This document shows positions 43,673 to 53,858 of a stretch of DNA of 64,000 nucleotides, piece by piece. The first letter of the stretch is position 1, and every line of letters begins with the position of its first letter. The notes beneath the pieces were generated by a model, which saw only the letters and a list, made by a program, of their open reading frames with translations, was not told the origin of the DNA and did no database searches. Both the position numbers and the translations under genes were made by a program. This stretch comes from Hemerocallis citrina (lineage: Eukaryota; Streptophyta; Magnoliopsida; Asparagales; Asphodelaceae), in assembly GCA_017893485.1 (NCBI GenBank), contig CM030366.1:49865896-49929895 (forward strand), given 5' to 3'.

Positions 43673-45340
43673 TTAGAGAGGCGTTGTTATTCTCTCTTGG
43701 TATTTTAAGAGATGGTCGGCATTCCAAGTCCTAGGGATCTCCCTGCCTTCGAGATCTTCTAGTCTGTATGTGCCGGGGCGGATTACTTTGGAGATCTTGT
43801 AAGGTCCCTCCCAATTCGGGGCCAATTTGCTTTTCTGACCTGGGAACAAGATGACCAACTTTCGGAGGACCAGGTCCCCTTCTTTGAGGTCTGTTGGGCG
43901 GACTCTTTTGTTGTATGCTAACTCGATCCTTCTTCGGTAGCTTTGTTGACGTATGGCAGCTCTTTCTCGGATTTCGTCAATCAGGTCTAGACTTGCTCTG
44001 AGCTCTCTAGCGTTCTGCTCTTCTTCATAAGCTATCAAACGAGGAAAGGGTATTCCGACTTCTAGGGGGATGATGGCCTCGGACCCATAGGTGAGATTGA
44101 ATGGGCTCTCGCCCGTTGGGGTCCGCTTTGTGGTGCGGTAGTTCCACAGCACGTTGAGAAGCTGATCGACCCACAAGCCTTTGGAACACTTGTCTAACCT
44201 CTTCTTAATGCCGAAGAGGATCCGTCGATTAGCATTTTTGGCCTGGCCATTCAATTGAGGATGAGAGACGGAGGAGAACTGGTGTTGTATGGCAAGGTCT
44301 TCACATAAAGCTCGGAAGGCAGCCCCAATGAACTGCGTTCCGTTGTCTGTAATTAGGACCCTGGGGATGCCAAATCGGCAGATCACGCTCTTCCAGAAGA
44401 ATTGAACGACCTTGTTTTCGGTGATCGTGGCCAAGGGCTCGGCCTCTATCCATTTCGAGAAATAGTCGATTGCCACGACTAGGAACTTGAACTGTCCGGG
44501 AGCTGGCGGAAACGGCCCTAGTAAATCCATCCCCCACATTGTAAATGGGATCGGACTTGATAGGGAGGCAAGTGGAGCTTGTGGGAGGCGTCGGATGTCG
44601 GAGTACTTCTGATAGGAGCTGCATTGCCGAACGTGTCGTTCAGCATCCCATAGGAGAGTGGGCCAGAAATACCCGTAGTTCAACACTTTGCGCGCCAGGG
44701 CTCTGGAACCGGAATGGGCCCCACCGATGCCCTCATGAAGTTCTTGCAGGGCGTAGCCGGCTTGCCCGGAGGAGAGGCACCTCAGGTAGGGCCGACCGTC
44801 CACCTGGGTGAAGGAGCGTTTATATAGGATGCCTCCGATTAGTATGTAACGCTCGGCTCGGGTTCTTACTCCTCGTGCTTCCTTGGGATCCTCGGGGAGG
44901 AGTCCGTTCCTTAAGAATTTGACGAGGGGTTTCATCCAATTGTCTTCGAGCAGGACAGGCAATGTTTCGATAGAGTCGAGGGCTTCATCCTCTATGCTTG
45001 GCTTCAGAAGGACTTCTATCAAAACAGTCTGCTCGAGCACTTGAAGTGAGGAGGAGGCTAGTTTGGAGAGGGCGTCGGCCTGAACATTTTCTTCCCGGGG
45101 GATTCTTTGGATGAAGGCCTCTTCGAACAGTGCCATGAGGCTCTGAACTTTGGCTAAGTATTTAACCATCCTGTCATCGCGTGCTTCATACTCGCCGAGG
45201 ACCTGATTGACGACTAGCTGGGAGTCGCTAAAGATCCGTAGGCATTGCGCCCCTGCATTTCGGGCCATTCCAAGGCCGGCTATGAGTGCCTCGTATTCGG
45301 CTTCGTTGTTCGAGGCTTTGAAGTTTATACGGAGGGGGTA
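43673..45340 (-). CDS. pol: Second RNase H (C-terminal part) and integrase of Tat1
   Basis: The frame is continuous with the RT segment except for TAA at 45341-45343 (VL-stop-YPLRINF, probably from CAA). It first shows the rest of an archaeal-type RNase H (SNNEAEYEALIAGL, FSDSQLVVNQV, VQADALSKLAS), the hallmark extra domain of Tat elements. The integrase follows: zinc finger (HEGIGGAHSG.., CSSYQKYSD), catalytic D in MWGMDLLGPFP and D in LITDNGTQF. The catalytic glutamate expected in NGQAE is lysine here (NGQAKNANRR, about 44232-44260). The tail reads KLAPNWEGPYKI and PRTWNADHLLKY. Its stop is at 43673. Confidence 0.93.
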   Translation of the reverse strand, partial: YPLRINFKASNNEAEYEALIAGLGMARNAGAQCLRIFSDSQLVVNQVLGEYEARDDRMVKYLAKVQSLMALFEEAFIQRIPREENVQADALSKLASSSLQVLEQTVLIEVLLKPSIEDEALDSIETLPVLLEDNWMKPLVKFLRNGLLPEDPKEARGVRTRAERYILIGGILYKRSFTQVDGRPYLRCLSSGQAGYALQELHEGIGGAHSGSRALARKVLNYGYFWPTLLWDAERHVRQCSSYQKYSDIRRLPQAPLASLSSPIPFTMWGMDLLGPFPPAPGQFKFLVVAIDYFSKWIEAEPLATITENKVVQFFWKSVICRFGIPRVLITDNGTQFIGAAFRALCEDLAIQHQFSSVSHPQLNGQAKNANRRILFGIKKRLDKCSKGLWVDQLLNVLWNYRTTKRTPTGESPFNLTYGSEAIIPLEVGIPFPRLIAYEEEQNARELRASLDLIDEIRERAAIRQQSYRRRIELAYNKRVRPTDLKEGDLVLRKLVILFPGQKSKLAPNWEGPYKISKVIRPGTYRLEDLEGREIPRTWNADHLLKYQERITTPL

Positions 45341-46660
45341 TTAGAGGACGAAGTCGTCTGGGCCGACCAGGATGACTCTTGCCCCGCTTCCCTCATTACA
45401 GGAGGATCCGTCAACATAAACCGACCAGACGGGTGGTCCCTTCACTGTTTGGCCAGACTCGGGGATAGTACTCTCAACTATGAATTTGGCTAGTGCCTGA
45501 GCCTTGATCGCCGTCCGAGGCTGATAAGTTATATCATGTTGGCTCAGCTCGATGGACCACTTCATAAGGCAACCCGAAGTCTCGGGCTTGTGGAGGACCT
45601 GCTTCAGTGGCTGGTCGGTAAGAACGACCACAGAATGGGACTGAAAGTACGAGCAAAGCTTTCTCGCGGCTATCACCAGGGCATAAGCCATCTTTTCTAT
45701 CTTCGGGTATCGGAGCTCGGCATCCCGAAGCACCTTGCTAACATAGTAGATGGGCTTCTGAGCCCGGTCTTCTTCCCTCACTAAAACTGCACTGAGGGTC
45801 TGCTCGGAGGCTGCCAGGTAGAGGTAGAGGGGTTCACCAGGGATCGGTTTGCTGAGGAGAGGGGGGTTGACGAGGTAGGCCTTGAGCTGGTCGAAGGACT
45901 CCTGTTGCTGCTGTCCCCATTCGAAACCTTTAGCCCCCCTGAGGGCCTTGAAGAAAGGGAGGCATTTTTCCCCGGACTTCGAGAGAAAGCGCCCGATGGC
46001 GGCTAGGCGGCCTGTTAATCTTTGAACTTCCTTAACATTTTTGGGAGGGGCCATGTCTAATATGGCCTTGATTTTCTCCGGATTTGCTTCAATTCCTCGT
46101 TGGCTAACCATGAAGTCAAGGAACTTCCCTGACGAGACACCGAACGCACACTTGTTCGGGTTGAGTCTCATATTGTGTTTTCTCAAAACATCGAAGGCCT
46201 CCTGGAGGTCGGTCACATGATCGATTCCTCGAATGCTTTTTACAAGCATGTCATCAACATAAACTTCCATGTTGCGGCCGATCTGAGCCTGAAAAACCTT
46301 ATTGACGAGGCGTTGGTATGTAGCACCTACATTCTTCAGACCGAACGGCATGACTCTGTAGCAATAGAGGCCTTGGTCGGTCACGAACGAGGTCTTCGGG
46401 ATATCTGGAGGGAACATCCAGATCTGATTGTAGCCTGAAAAGGCATCCATGAAGCTGAGGAGCTCATGTCCCGAGGTTGCATCGCTCAGGGTGTCAATAC
46501 TCGGAAAAGGGAATGGGTCCTTGGGGCAAGCCTTGTTGAGGTCGGTAAAATCAATGCAAATCCTCCAAGTCCCATTGGACTTCTTCACCATTACTACATT
46601 CGACAACCATTCAGGATAGTTGACCTCCTGTATGAACTGGGCCTTCAAGAGCTTGTCCAC
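45341..46660 (-). CDS. pol: Reverse transcriptase, RNase H and start of second RNase H (Tat1)
   Basis: RT motifs in order are VVMVKKSNGTWRICIDFTDL, FMDAFSGYNQI, YRVMPFGLKN and the catalytic YVDDMLVKS. These are followed by the usual gypsy RNase H (EPLYLYLAASEQTLSAVLVRE, YPKIEKMAYALV, VLTDQPLKQVL) and then WSVYVDGSSCNEGSGA, the start of the archaeal-type RNase H. It makes element cDNA in the particle. A one-base deletion near 46663 separates it from protease; a stop at 45341 truncates it. Confidence 0.94.
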   Translation of the reverse strand: MDKLLKAQFIQEVNYPEWLSNVVMVKKSNGTWRICIDFTDLNKACPKDPFPFPSIDTLSDATSGHELLSFMDAFSGYNQIWMFPPDIPKTSFVTDQGLYCYRVMPFGLKNVGATYQRLVNKVFQAQIGRNMEVYVDDMLVKSIRGIDHVTDLQEAFDVLRKHNMRLNPNKCAFGVSSGKFLDFMVSQRGIEANPEKIKAILDMAPPKNVKEVQRLTGRLAAIGRFLSKSGEKCLPFFKALRGAKGFEWGQQQQESFDQLKAYLVNPPLLSKPIPGEPLYLYLAASEQTLSAVLVREEDRAQKPIYYVSKVLRDAELRYPKIEKMAYALVIAARKLCSYFQSHSVVVLTDQPLKQVLHKPETSGCLMKWSIELSQHDITYQPRTAIKAQALAKFIVESTIPESGQTVKGPPVWSVYVDGSSCNEGSGARVILVGPDDFVL

Positions 46661-47559
46661 CTCTCCTTAATAGCGAGCTGACGCTCGGGAGCGAACTTGT
46701 GCCTCTTCTGCTGAACCGGTTTGGACCCCGGAACAACGCTCAGGTGGTGGACTAAGAGCTCTTCGGAGATTCCGGGCATATCTGCAGCTGACCAAGCGAA
46801 GAGGTCTTGGTTTCTTCGGATGCATTGTACAACGTCCGAGCATAGGGCGGACGGGAGGGTCTTGCTAACAAAGAACTTGCGGGTCGGGTTCTGCTCAGAG
46901 AAGAGCACTTCCTCCAATTCGTTCACCGGCTCGGAGGTCGGTTGAGCAGCGACTTGGGGGATTTCTAGAGTTTCTAAGGAGAGGACGGGTCCGAGGGTAG
47001 AGGTCATGTAACACTTACGGGCCGTCTCCTGATTGCTCCTTACTTCTCCTACTCCGGCCCGAGTGGGAAACTTCATTTTGAGATGGTAAGCAGAAGGGAC
47101 GGCTTCAAGGGCGGCTAGGCCGGGCTGGCCCAGAATGACATTGTAGGCTGCTGGGACATCTACGACCATGAAGTCCATCGACTCTGTTTGGGTAGTAGGA
47201 GTTTTGCCAGCGGTTACATCGAGGGTAATCACCCATTCAATAGTCACTGGCACTCCTGTGAACCCGTGGAGCGTGTACCCAGCAGGCTTGAGTTTATCTT
47301 GGGAGAGCTTTAGGCCCTTGAAAGCGGCGAGGAAGAGGATGTTTACAGAGCTGCCATTGTCCACTAGGATCCTCTCCACTTTGAAATTCGCCATGTGGAG
47401 GTTAATGACGAGTGCGTCACAATGTGGGGTGCGAACTCCTTCAAGATCTTCGTCTGAGAATGTGACAGGCACTTCGAGGCCTTTGGGAGGAGGGGTGGTT
47501 CGGACTGAGTTGACTTCTCTTATAAATGCGTTCCGAGAGGAGTTTGAGGAGCCCCCCAT
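46645..47559 (-). CDS. pro: Aspartic protease and linker to RT (Tat1)
   Basis: The frame from 47559 has REVNSVRTTPPPKGL, DALVINLHMANF, then the active site ILVDNGSSVNILF, the variant DNGSS loop usual in Tat elements. FMVVDVPAAYNVILGQPGLAA forms the second half. The C-terminal part (DLFAWSAADMPGIS, LSVVPGSKPVQQKRHKF) leads into RT, where a frameshift occurs. It would cut the polyprotein. Confidence 0.92.
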   Translation of the reverse strand: MGGSSNSSRNAFIREVNSVRTTPPPKGLEVPVTFSDEDLEGVRTPHCDALVINLHMANFKVERILVDNGSSVNILFLAAFKGLKLSQDKLKPAGYTLHGFTGVPVTIEWVITLDVTAGKTPTTQTESMDFMVVDVPAAYNVILGQPGLAALEAVPSAYHLKMKFPTRAGVGEVRSNQETARKCYMTSTLGPVLSLETLEIPQVAAQPTSEPVNELEEVLFSEQNPTRKFFVSKTLPSALCSDVVQCIRRNQDLFAWSAADMPGISEELLVHHLSVVPGSKPVQQKRHKFAPERQLAIKERWTSS

Positions 47560-47738
47560 TGGGCCCCATGAATGAGGTGGAGGACTCGCTCTTCCTCGAA
47601 GTCGGGCGTCTCTTCTCGTTCCGGACGCTTGTTAGCCCTCCGAGGTGGGGGGAGAAGTTCGGCTCGGTCCTTTCTTACAAACCTGGTCGCTGTCCCCTCT
47701 GGATAAGGGCTTCTATCTCGTTCTTTAAGGCGCGACAA
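47520..47738 (-). pseudogene. Tat1 gag-protease spacer in shifted frame
   Basis: The piece joining gag (IQRG) to protease (GGSSNSSR) is read in another frame: FVRKDRAELLPPPRRANKR and VLHLIHG. The HLIHG block matches HTIHGG in Tat2. Two small indels, near 47690 and 47560, are implied. Confidence 0.75.
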
Positions 47739-49423
47739 TCGTTGGTGTCATGCCCGTGGTCCCGGTGATAACGGCACCATTTCTCTTTATCTCTTTTCTT
47801 TGCGGGGGTGTTCATCCTCGGAGCAGGAGGTATGATCCCTTCCTTTTCGACTTCCATCAGAATAGTTGAGACGTTAGTGGTGAGGGGAGTGAACTTCTCG
47901 AATCTGGGGGGAGGTCGGCGCTGGCCAGCATTATCCTTCTGGAGCTTCTTGGCTCCTTCCTCTTCTGTTCCCTTTCTCTTAAACCCGGAGGAAGATCCCT
48001 CCCAGTTGGGTTGATGCTCGACCTCTTCGGCCCGGATGTACTTTTCACTGCGAAGGAGGAGGTCGGAAAAATTCTGTGGAGGCTTCTTGGCGAGGGAGGA
48101 GCGGAGATTAGAATTGAGCACATTAGATTGAAATGCTGCCGCAGCGACCGACTGGTCGAGGGATGCTATGGACCTGGCTTCAGCTGTGAACCTCTTCACA
48201 TAGTCTCTCAATTTCTCGCCCTTCTTCTGGTGGAGGTGCAGCAGCGAGATGTTGGTCTTCTCAGCTCTACGGCTGCTTATGAAATGGGTGACGAAAAGGG
48301 TTTCGAACTGCTCGAAGGATAATATTGAGGAGGGGGCAAGGCGAGAGTACCATTCTCGAGTTGGGCCCTTGAGAGTTGCGGGGAAGGTTTTGCAGAGGAG
48401 GGCATCGGAAGCTTGATGGAGGAGCATCAGGGTCTTAAAGCTTTTGATGTGATCAACAGGGTCAGTCTCCCCGGAGTAAGTCTCAAATTGGGGAGGTTTG
48501 AAACCGATCGGCACAGGTGCCTCCATTATGGTTCGTGAGAAAGGGGGTCTGCTAGGACGTAGGGTCCTCCCCCTAAGCTCTTCTTCTTGGTCTAACTGGC
48601 CCAGGTGCCTCTCCACCTCATGAAGACGGCGGTACATAGTGTCATCCCTCCGACGGTAATCAGTCGAGCCTCTAGACTCGTCTTCGTACGAGGGAGAGCG
48701 AGGGCTACGGCGACGGTAACTTTGGGAGCGACGAGGACTTGGAGTATGCCGGGAGTTGCTAGGAGCGGAAGGAGGAGACGGGGAACGCCGGCGAGGGCTT
48801 CGGAGTGGCGGAGGCGAGGGAATTTTGGGTGCATCGTTGTTGGGATGGAGATTGAGGGCTTGCAGGACGGTCGCTTGGAACTGCTGGAACTCGGTACGGG
48901 TGATGGGTGCCTCATCGTTCCTAGGCTGTTGCCGACCTGCAGGGGAGTGTAGCCTTCTTCGGTAATGCTCGGGGAATTCTTTCCGCCCTCTCCGGATGGG
49001 GGACCTTCTGTACTCTCGGCAGCAAGGAGACCATTCATCCGGACGGCGTTGGCGGGAGGTTCCCTCTCGGGCCCGCTTTTCATCCAGATGACGGCGAAGA
49101 TCATCTTCCTTCTGTCGATTGAAGGCGGTATTGTGGAGAGCAGAGGCTCGGGGATGATGGGAGGCCATAGAGTCCGAAGAGGCGTTGTGGATGGAGACGC
49201 GGTCCTGATGGAGAGGTTGTTTCTGAGGGTTAGGACCCTTGGGAGGTGGCTGATTTGGAGGAGGAAGGTCCTGTTGGAGCGGGTCTTCCGCTGGTGGAGG
49301 AAGTTGTCCTTGCTGTTGGATAGGCTGGATGGGAACTTCTTGCTGCTGATTGGGGTTGGGCCCTCTGTTGGACCCTCTCGATCTGATTTTCCTAGGAGGC
49401 ATGGCTGGAGAAGATCTGTTCAC
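47675..49423 (-). CDS. gag: gag of Tat1
   Basis: 582 codons from ATG 49423, 33 bp after the primer site; MPPRKIRSR (49402) is an alternative start. The N-terminal third is Q/P-rich and disordered. Arg/Ser-rich repeats follow (RRSPSPPSAPSNSR). The capsid (retrotransposon gag) domain lies at about residues 300-460, with FKPPQFETYSGETDPVDHI, REWYSRLAPSSI and FEQFETLFVTHF. The nucleocapsid knuckle is CRYHRDHGHDTNDC near the C-terminus, followed by LKNEIEALIQRG. It packages element RNA. This is the longest intact frame of the window. Confidence 0.93.
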   Translation of the reverse strand: MNRSSPAMPPRKIRSRGSNRGPNPNQQQEVPIQPIQQQGQLPPPAEDPLQQDLPPPNQPPPKGPNPQKQPLHQDRVSIHNASSDSMASHHPRASALHNTAFNRQKEDDLRRHLDEKRAREGTSRQRRPDEWSPCCREYRRSPIRRGRKEFPEHYRRRLHSPAGRQQPRNDEAPITRTEFQQFQATVLQALNLHPNNDAPKIPSPPPLRSPRRRSPSPPSAPSNSRHTPSPRRSQSYRRRSPRSPSYEDESRGSTDYRRRDDTMYRRLHEVERHLGQLDQEEELRGRTLRPSRPPFSRTIMEAPVPIGFKPPQFETYSGETDPVDHIKSFKTLMLLHQASDALLCKTFPATLKGPTREWYSRLAPSSILSFEQFETLFVTHFISSRRAEKTNISLLHLHQKKGEKLRDYVKRFTAEARSIASLDQSVAAAAFQSNVLNSNLRSSLAKKPPQNFSDLLLRSEKYIRAEEVEHQPNWEGSSSGFKRKGTEEEGAKKLQKDNAGQRRPPPRFEKFTPLTTNVSTILMEVEKEGIIPPAPRMNTPAKKRDKEKWCRYHRDHGHDTNDCRALKNEIEALIQRGQRPGL

Positions 49424-49455
49424 TGGGAAGAGGAGACGCTTCTATTCGGAAGTTT

Positions 49456-49471
49456 CCCACAGACGGCGCCA
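49456..49471 (-). other. Primer-binding site of Tat1
   Basis: On the minus strand TGGCGCCGTCTGTGGG lies three bases after the 5' LTR. Its first nine bases fit the 3' end of plant Asp tRNA as I recall it; TGGCGCC primer sites are usual for Tat elements. Confidence 0.75.
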
Positions 49472-49474
49472 ATC

Positions 49475-50094
49475 TGTTGCCGCTAAATTTGGTGTGGGGG
49501 CAAACAGATAGTATTTGTGGATTCTTAGGGAAACTGAATAGTAAACCTGTATACCTGTTTCGTCGGGGTATGATCGCCGCTCCTGCCGTACACCTGCAAA
49601 AAGTGCGAGACACCTGGGTTGTTCCCGGCGACGCACCCTCCGACGCTTAATTCAGTAATCTAGGAAGACTATGAAAGAGCGCAAAAACTGGAGAAAGATT
49701 GATTACCTCTTAATGGAGATGGATGGGGGTATTTATAGGCGTCTTAGGGAACAGATTAGGAATGTAATCCCCGTGATCTGATAAGGAATATTCTCCTTGT
49801 AAATAGATTAGGAATGTAATCCCTAATCCCCAGTGGAGGGATATGCATGAATCAGGGCCGTTGATTAGGATCTAATCAGAAACCCTAATTCTATCCCACT
49901 GGATTGGGCTTTCTGCTGGTCGAAACCCGCGCCCGACTGAGGTGGACCCGTTTGCGAGTCAACGGGTTTTGGAGGAGGAGAACCAGTAACTGCTTCAGAT
50001 CCATTGATAGGAGAAATTACCGTTTTACCCCTGGGCTTCAAGATTCGTGCCCGATTTGGACGGTCCCGATTAAACCCCATTTTTAGCCATATCA
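49475..50094 (-). mobile_element. Tat1 5' LTR (620 bp)
   Basis: It pairs with 34436-35053. About 16 differences are seen by eye, several of them C/T or G/A. Confidence 0.95.
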
Positions 50095-53000
50095 CACCCC
50101 TTCAACCCGAACCGCTGCACTTTCTACCAGCCGTCATTCCCACCTCCTAACCCAATTCTAAGCATACATATATATAGTGTTTCTCTGGTTTCCCACCCCT
50201 GCAAAAACCCTGTTCTCCCGTTTTCTGCCTTCCCATCCTCACTCCCTTCGCCCTGCATCACCCCCATCACCAACCTGTGCTCCTTCCCCCGTGTTGTCGA
50301 TCGGTGCAGCAACAGTAGCCTTCTCCCTGTCGCTCTGCTGCTGTGCAGCACCGTGGTACTGCGCCTTTCAATCCCTCTTCGGCAGCAATAGCCCGCGACA
50401 GCAACGCCGAGTGCCGCGGTGTGTTGTCATCTCTCTCATCCATTCATGCTCTTGATTAGTACGTGCATGAGTTGCACGTGTTATTTGGGTTTGTTCGGAG
50501 CTCGGCGTTCGTGTTGGTTGGTTGCTTCGTTCGGGTATTTGTTCGTTGTTGGGTTGTGTTCCAATCGTGGGTTTCGTTCATTGCCGGAATTCATTCCCGT
50601 TATTCTTGGTGTTCTTCGTTTTCATCATCGGTTAAGGCAAGTAACTTGTACTCCAATTTCTTTGTTTGATACAAGTCAAAAATACCACCTATAGTGTACT
50701 TGGGTTCTAGAGACAAGTCGTGTGTGTGTTATCTTTAATGGGTTTTGTCTCTATTTTGAAAACTTGACCATAGTTGCCTCAGGACACAGTATTGACAAGA
50801 ATTAACTTAGGATTTTTCCCATTCTTGATTTGATCATGTATGTGAGACTTCTTGTGAGAATTTGGGTATTTGTGGAGAACCATGTGATAGACTTATTTTA
50901 GATATGTTAATTATCCTATTTCATGATGTTTGGACACTTGGTAGACTTGATTTCATGTTTGGTTGTGTTTGGATCAAGTTTCGTTGAATCTATGTTGATT
51001 TTGGTTTTTGAGGAAATTCTGTGTTTTGCCGATATTCTGTCTTGATCAATAATTTAGACCATATTAAGTTCAGAATCTTAATTTTGGTATAAAACATGAG
51101 TTTTAGAGGAATTTATCTTCTTTCCAACCCTTCTGACCTTGCTGGATTTCGTTCTCGTATGTGTGAGATATGACTGTTTTACTACAGAGGTGTATATTAA
51201 TTCCAGATTTCGTTTCTTTATTGATTTTGATGACTAAATCATTTTGATACTTGTTCTACACATATTATTTTGATCTAAAACTTTGGTCAGTATTTCTATA
51301 TCTATCTAGGGTTTACCCAAAATTTTGGTGAATTTTATTGTTGAGTTTTATATGCCGTTTCATACTTGTTATGAAAGCTATACTTGCTGTATTTTGATCA
51401 CTGTTCTGTAAAGAATCGTATTTCCACCCTATATTCTTTTACTGTATGAAAAATATTCGTGAAATATGAAAGTTAATATATTTTGTCTTTTTTCATCTCC
51501 CTTTGGTGGATTTGTATTTCGTTTCCCGGTTTGCGAGATATTACAGTTTTCGTACACCAGTGTTGGGAATTCCAGATTTGCCAAAGTATCATTAATTGAT
51601 GTGTTCTGATTTTTGTTGACTAGACTAATTTTACTGAAATATTATGAAACTTTATATTCTGATACTAGACATATAGGGGATTACCTCGGATTTTTCCTAG
51701 ATTTATTTGAGGAGTTTTAATGCTGTTTTTCTGACTGAGAATTCGTTTTACTGATTTCTGACTGAACATGTTTTCTGGATTCAAATCAGTTTTGAGTTAT
51801 GATTTTGTGAATTACATTGTGACTTATTTATATTCGCTGGATTCAGTTAGGAGTCTATTTTCCAGATTCTTCGACGGATCTAGATTTGTATTTCTGTAGC
51901 GACAAGATTCACTATTTTAGTACTATACTGTCATGCTGTCCTGAATATGAATGTACACTGTTTTGCTCGTTTATCTGACTGTATATCACCTATGCATGTT
52001 TATTTATTTCCCTGAACTTAACACTGATTATATCATGTTAGTTTGACACTATTTCATGCACCATCATGCCTATTGGATAAGTATAATAAAAGTGATCAAG
52101 CTGGGGTTTCTTAAGGAAGGATCTAGTAGTAGGAAATGTGGAAACATGTACTTGGAAAGGAACTAGTATTCCAACTGCTACTGTCACTGTTACTTTTCTA
52201 TCACTGTTACTGTTATCTGACCCTGTCTACATTATTTTCTATAGGAAGGTGTAGAGGAGAAGAGAACCACTAGGTTCTTACTGTTACTATTACTGTAACA
52301 GCTACTATTACTGATACCTGAGTACACTGCCCCATTATGGTCCACTATGAAATCTAAAAGTGAAGCTGTTTGTTGTATCAACCATGTAGTAAAAACCGGG
52401 ATGCATGAAGTGCTACCTAGCTAGTAATACACATAAGGCTGATACTTTTAGACTGATACTGTTAGACTGATACTATTGAACTGATACTATTATCCTGATT
52501 CACTGGTATACTGAGATTACTGTTACTGGACACTGTTAGTTGCCATATGACACTGTATTTGACACAAATATCTGTACTATTAGTATACCATGCTAATCAA
52601 CCTTGTTTTACTGATTCATGCTAGTTATTACTGTTGATGAATTATTCCATGCTATTTGTTAGTTTTCCCATGTGCTTGTATCCTACATTATAAGTGGCCC
52701 GTAACTTGCAATTGATGGGTACTTGTTTTCTCTTTCTTTCTCCTGCAATTATCAATTGCAGATTTTGGTGACCAGCTGCCCGATAGAGTATGTGATCTAA
52801 AGTTCTAGTTGGCTGGAGATTTTGTTACCTTCATTTATTTCCTGTTGCTCATTTTTAACATTGTATCTTGTACTCGGATCTATTTTTTATTTGGGCAGTA
52901 TGACCCATAATTTTGACTTGTTCAGATCTGATTTATTAGAGATTAATAGATTTTATTTCAAGTAAATTCTGTTGGTTTATTAATTCAATTTTGCATGTAT

Positions 53001-53137
53001 GTGGTTGATTCTCTTGCTTCCGACTCTGATTATTTCTGTGATATGTTGTAAATATTCCTGAACAACTTATGGATGATGAAAATTATTTGCTGGGTCAATG
53101 TTACGTACTCGTATTCCGTATTTTTGGAAAGCGGGGC
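50095..53137 (+). mobile_element. LARD 3' LTR, right part
   Basis: It is collinear with 25196-28229 of the 5' LTR, including the TATATA run (50167), the donor-like AAG/GCAAGTAAC (50637), the acceptor-like ATTGCAG (to 52761) and the conserved end TTCCGTATTTTTGGAAAGCGGGGC. The final GTGACA is missing; at 53138 it is joined to element B in opposite orientation. Confidence 0.92.
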
Positions 53138-53707
53138 CATCCTGTACGGGCTCTTCGATATCGACACTGTACCCAGCTGAACCTCAATGCCGAACTCCAC
53201 CTCTCGATCTGGAGGTAACCTGGGCAATTCCTCTGAGAACACATCCAAGTATACCCGCACTACAAGAGGCGCAGCCTCACAGCCTGTGTGCAACTCCTTT
53301 GAACAACCTTCCTCATCTGCCACTTTCTTTCCACACCCAAGGGCTGTCTCCCCAACATGGAACTCAAACTCTGCATGCTCCGGAATCCTGAACACAACCT
53401 TCTTCATTCGGCAATCAATAACAGCATGAGACTCCCCCAACCAATCCATGCCGAGAATCACATCAAACCCTGAATTGCCAATCACTATCAGATCTGCCTT
53501 GAAATCTGTGCCCCCAATAACCATAGGGCTCTGCTTGCACTCCCTAGAGCAAATGACAACACCACCACCTGTAGTGATGTTCCAAGCTGCCGGCATAGTA
53601 CGGCACTCCAACTGATGCTGATTCACAAAGCGGGAGGAGACAAAAAAAATGGGTCGCCCCGGAATCAAATAGGACATGGGCAGGATGAGAATGAACTAGA
53701 ATGATAC
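53138..53707 (-). pseudogene. pro: Element B protease and RT start, truncated
   Basis: From 53707 the frame reads IILVHSHPAHVLFDSGATHFF (active site DSGAT). It shifts in a run of eight A on the plus strand (53642-53649), then continues FVSSRFVNQ, GFDVILGMDWLG and VFSEELPRLPPDREVEF into RT start SISKSPYRMAP. The RT breaks off at the LARD LTR junction. The open frame continues to 53030 only by chance through LTR sequence. It is a gypsy element of the Tekay/Del type. Confidence 0.9.
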
Positions 53708-53858
53708 CTATGATAGTGTCAAAACATGGAAAGAGATGAATAATTGTAGAATAATAAGGAATAGAAAATACTGATGTGAAAAGAACTACACAATGTATGA
53801 TGCAAGATAAACAAATAAAACAGGGAACAGATAACAAAACAACAAAATACAAATATAC
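53708..53858 (-). other. Candidate intron at gag-protease junction (element B)
   Basis: On the minus strand it runs GTATATTTGT...CTATCATAG, 151 bp, T-rich. Removing it joins EEVIAG (gag side) to IILVHS (protease), phase 1, the same place and phase as 9157-9214 in chromovirus A. Confidence 0.7.

Larger units (their letters stand above)
34436..50094 (-). mobile_element. Tat-lineage Ty3/gypsy element Tat1 with antisense gene module
   Basis: It is about 14.0 kb without its own 1.68-kb insertion, and the coding direction is minus. From the 5' side (right): LTR 49475-50094, primer site, gag, protease, RT, RNase H, second RNase H and integrase. Then come a 113-bp array, two genes on the plus strand, a 59-bp array, a purine tract and LTR 34436-35053. 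Dual RNase H and a long 3' region with tandem repeats and an antisense ORF are features of Tat/Retand-type plant elements. The two LTRs differ at roughly 16 places in 620 bp by eye. Frameshifts, one stop and an integrase active-site change make it inactive. Confidence 0.92.
34431..50099. repeat. Target-site duplication caccc flanking Tat1
   Basis: caccc lies at 34431-34435 and 50095-50099. The uninterrupted 5' LTR reads TTTTCACCCCTTCAACC at the same point. Confidence 0.92.
24529..53137 (+). mobile_element. Large non-autonomous LTR element (LARD-like), with nested insertions
   Basis: It has a 5' LTR at 24529-28235, primer site at 28246, an internal domain without gag or pol, a purine tract at 33753-33768, and a 3' LTR starting at 33769 that is split by Tat1 and resumes at 50100-53137. 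The two LTRs are about 3.7 kb each and clearly paired. Coding capacity is absent apart from the inserted LINE, so it must have used proteins from another element. Element B, with the same LTR end and the same 10-nt spacer before the primer site, is the obvious candidate. The last 6 bases of the 3' LTR and any right-hand duplication are lost at 53137. Confidence 0.85.

Noticed and set aside
48592..49104. Minus-strand and plus-strand frames overlapping Tat1 gag (48592-49104, 48965-49486)
   Set aside because: These are alternative frames of the arginine/serine-rich gag sequence; only the 582-codon frame shows the capsid and zinc knuckle.
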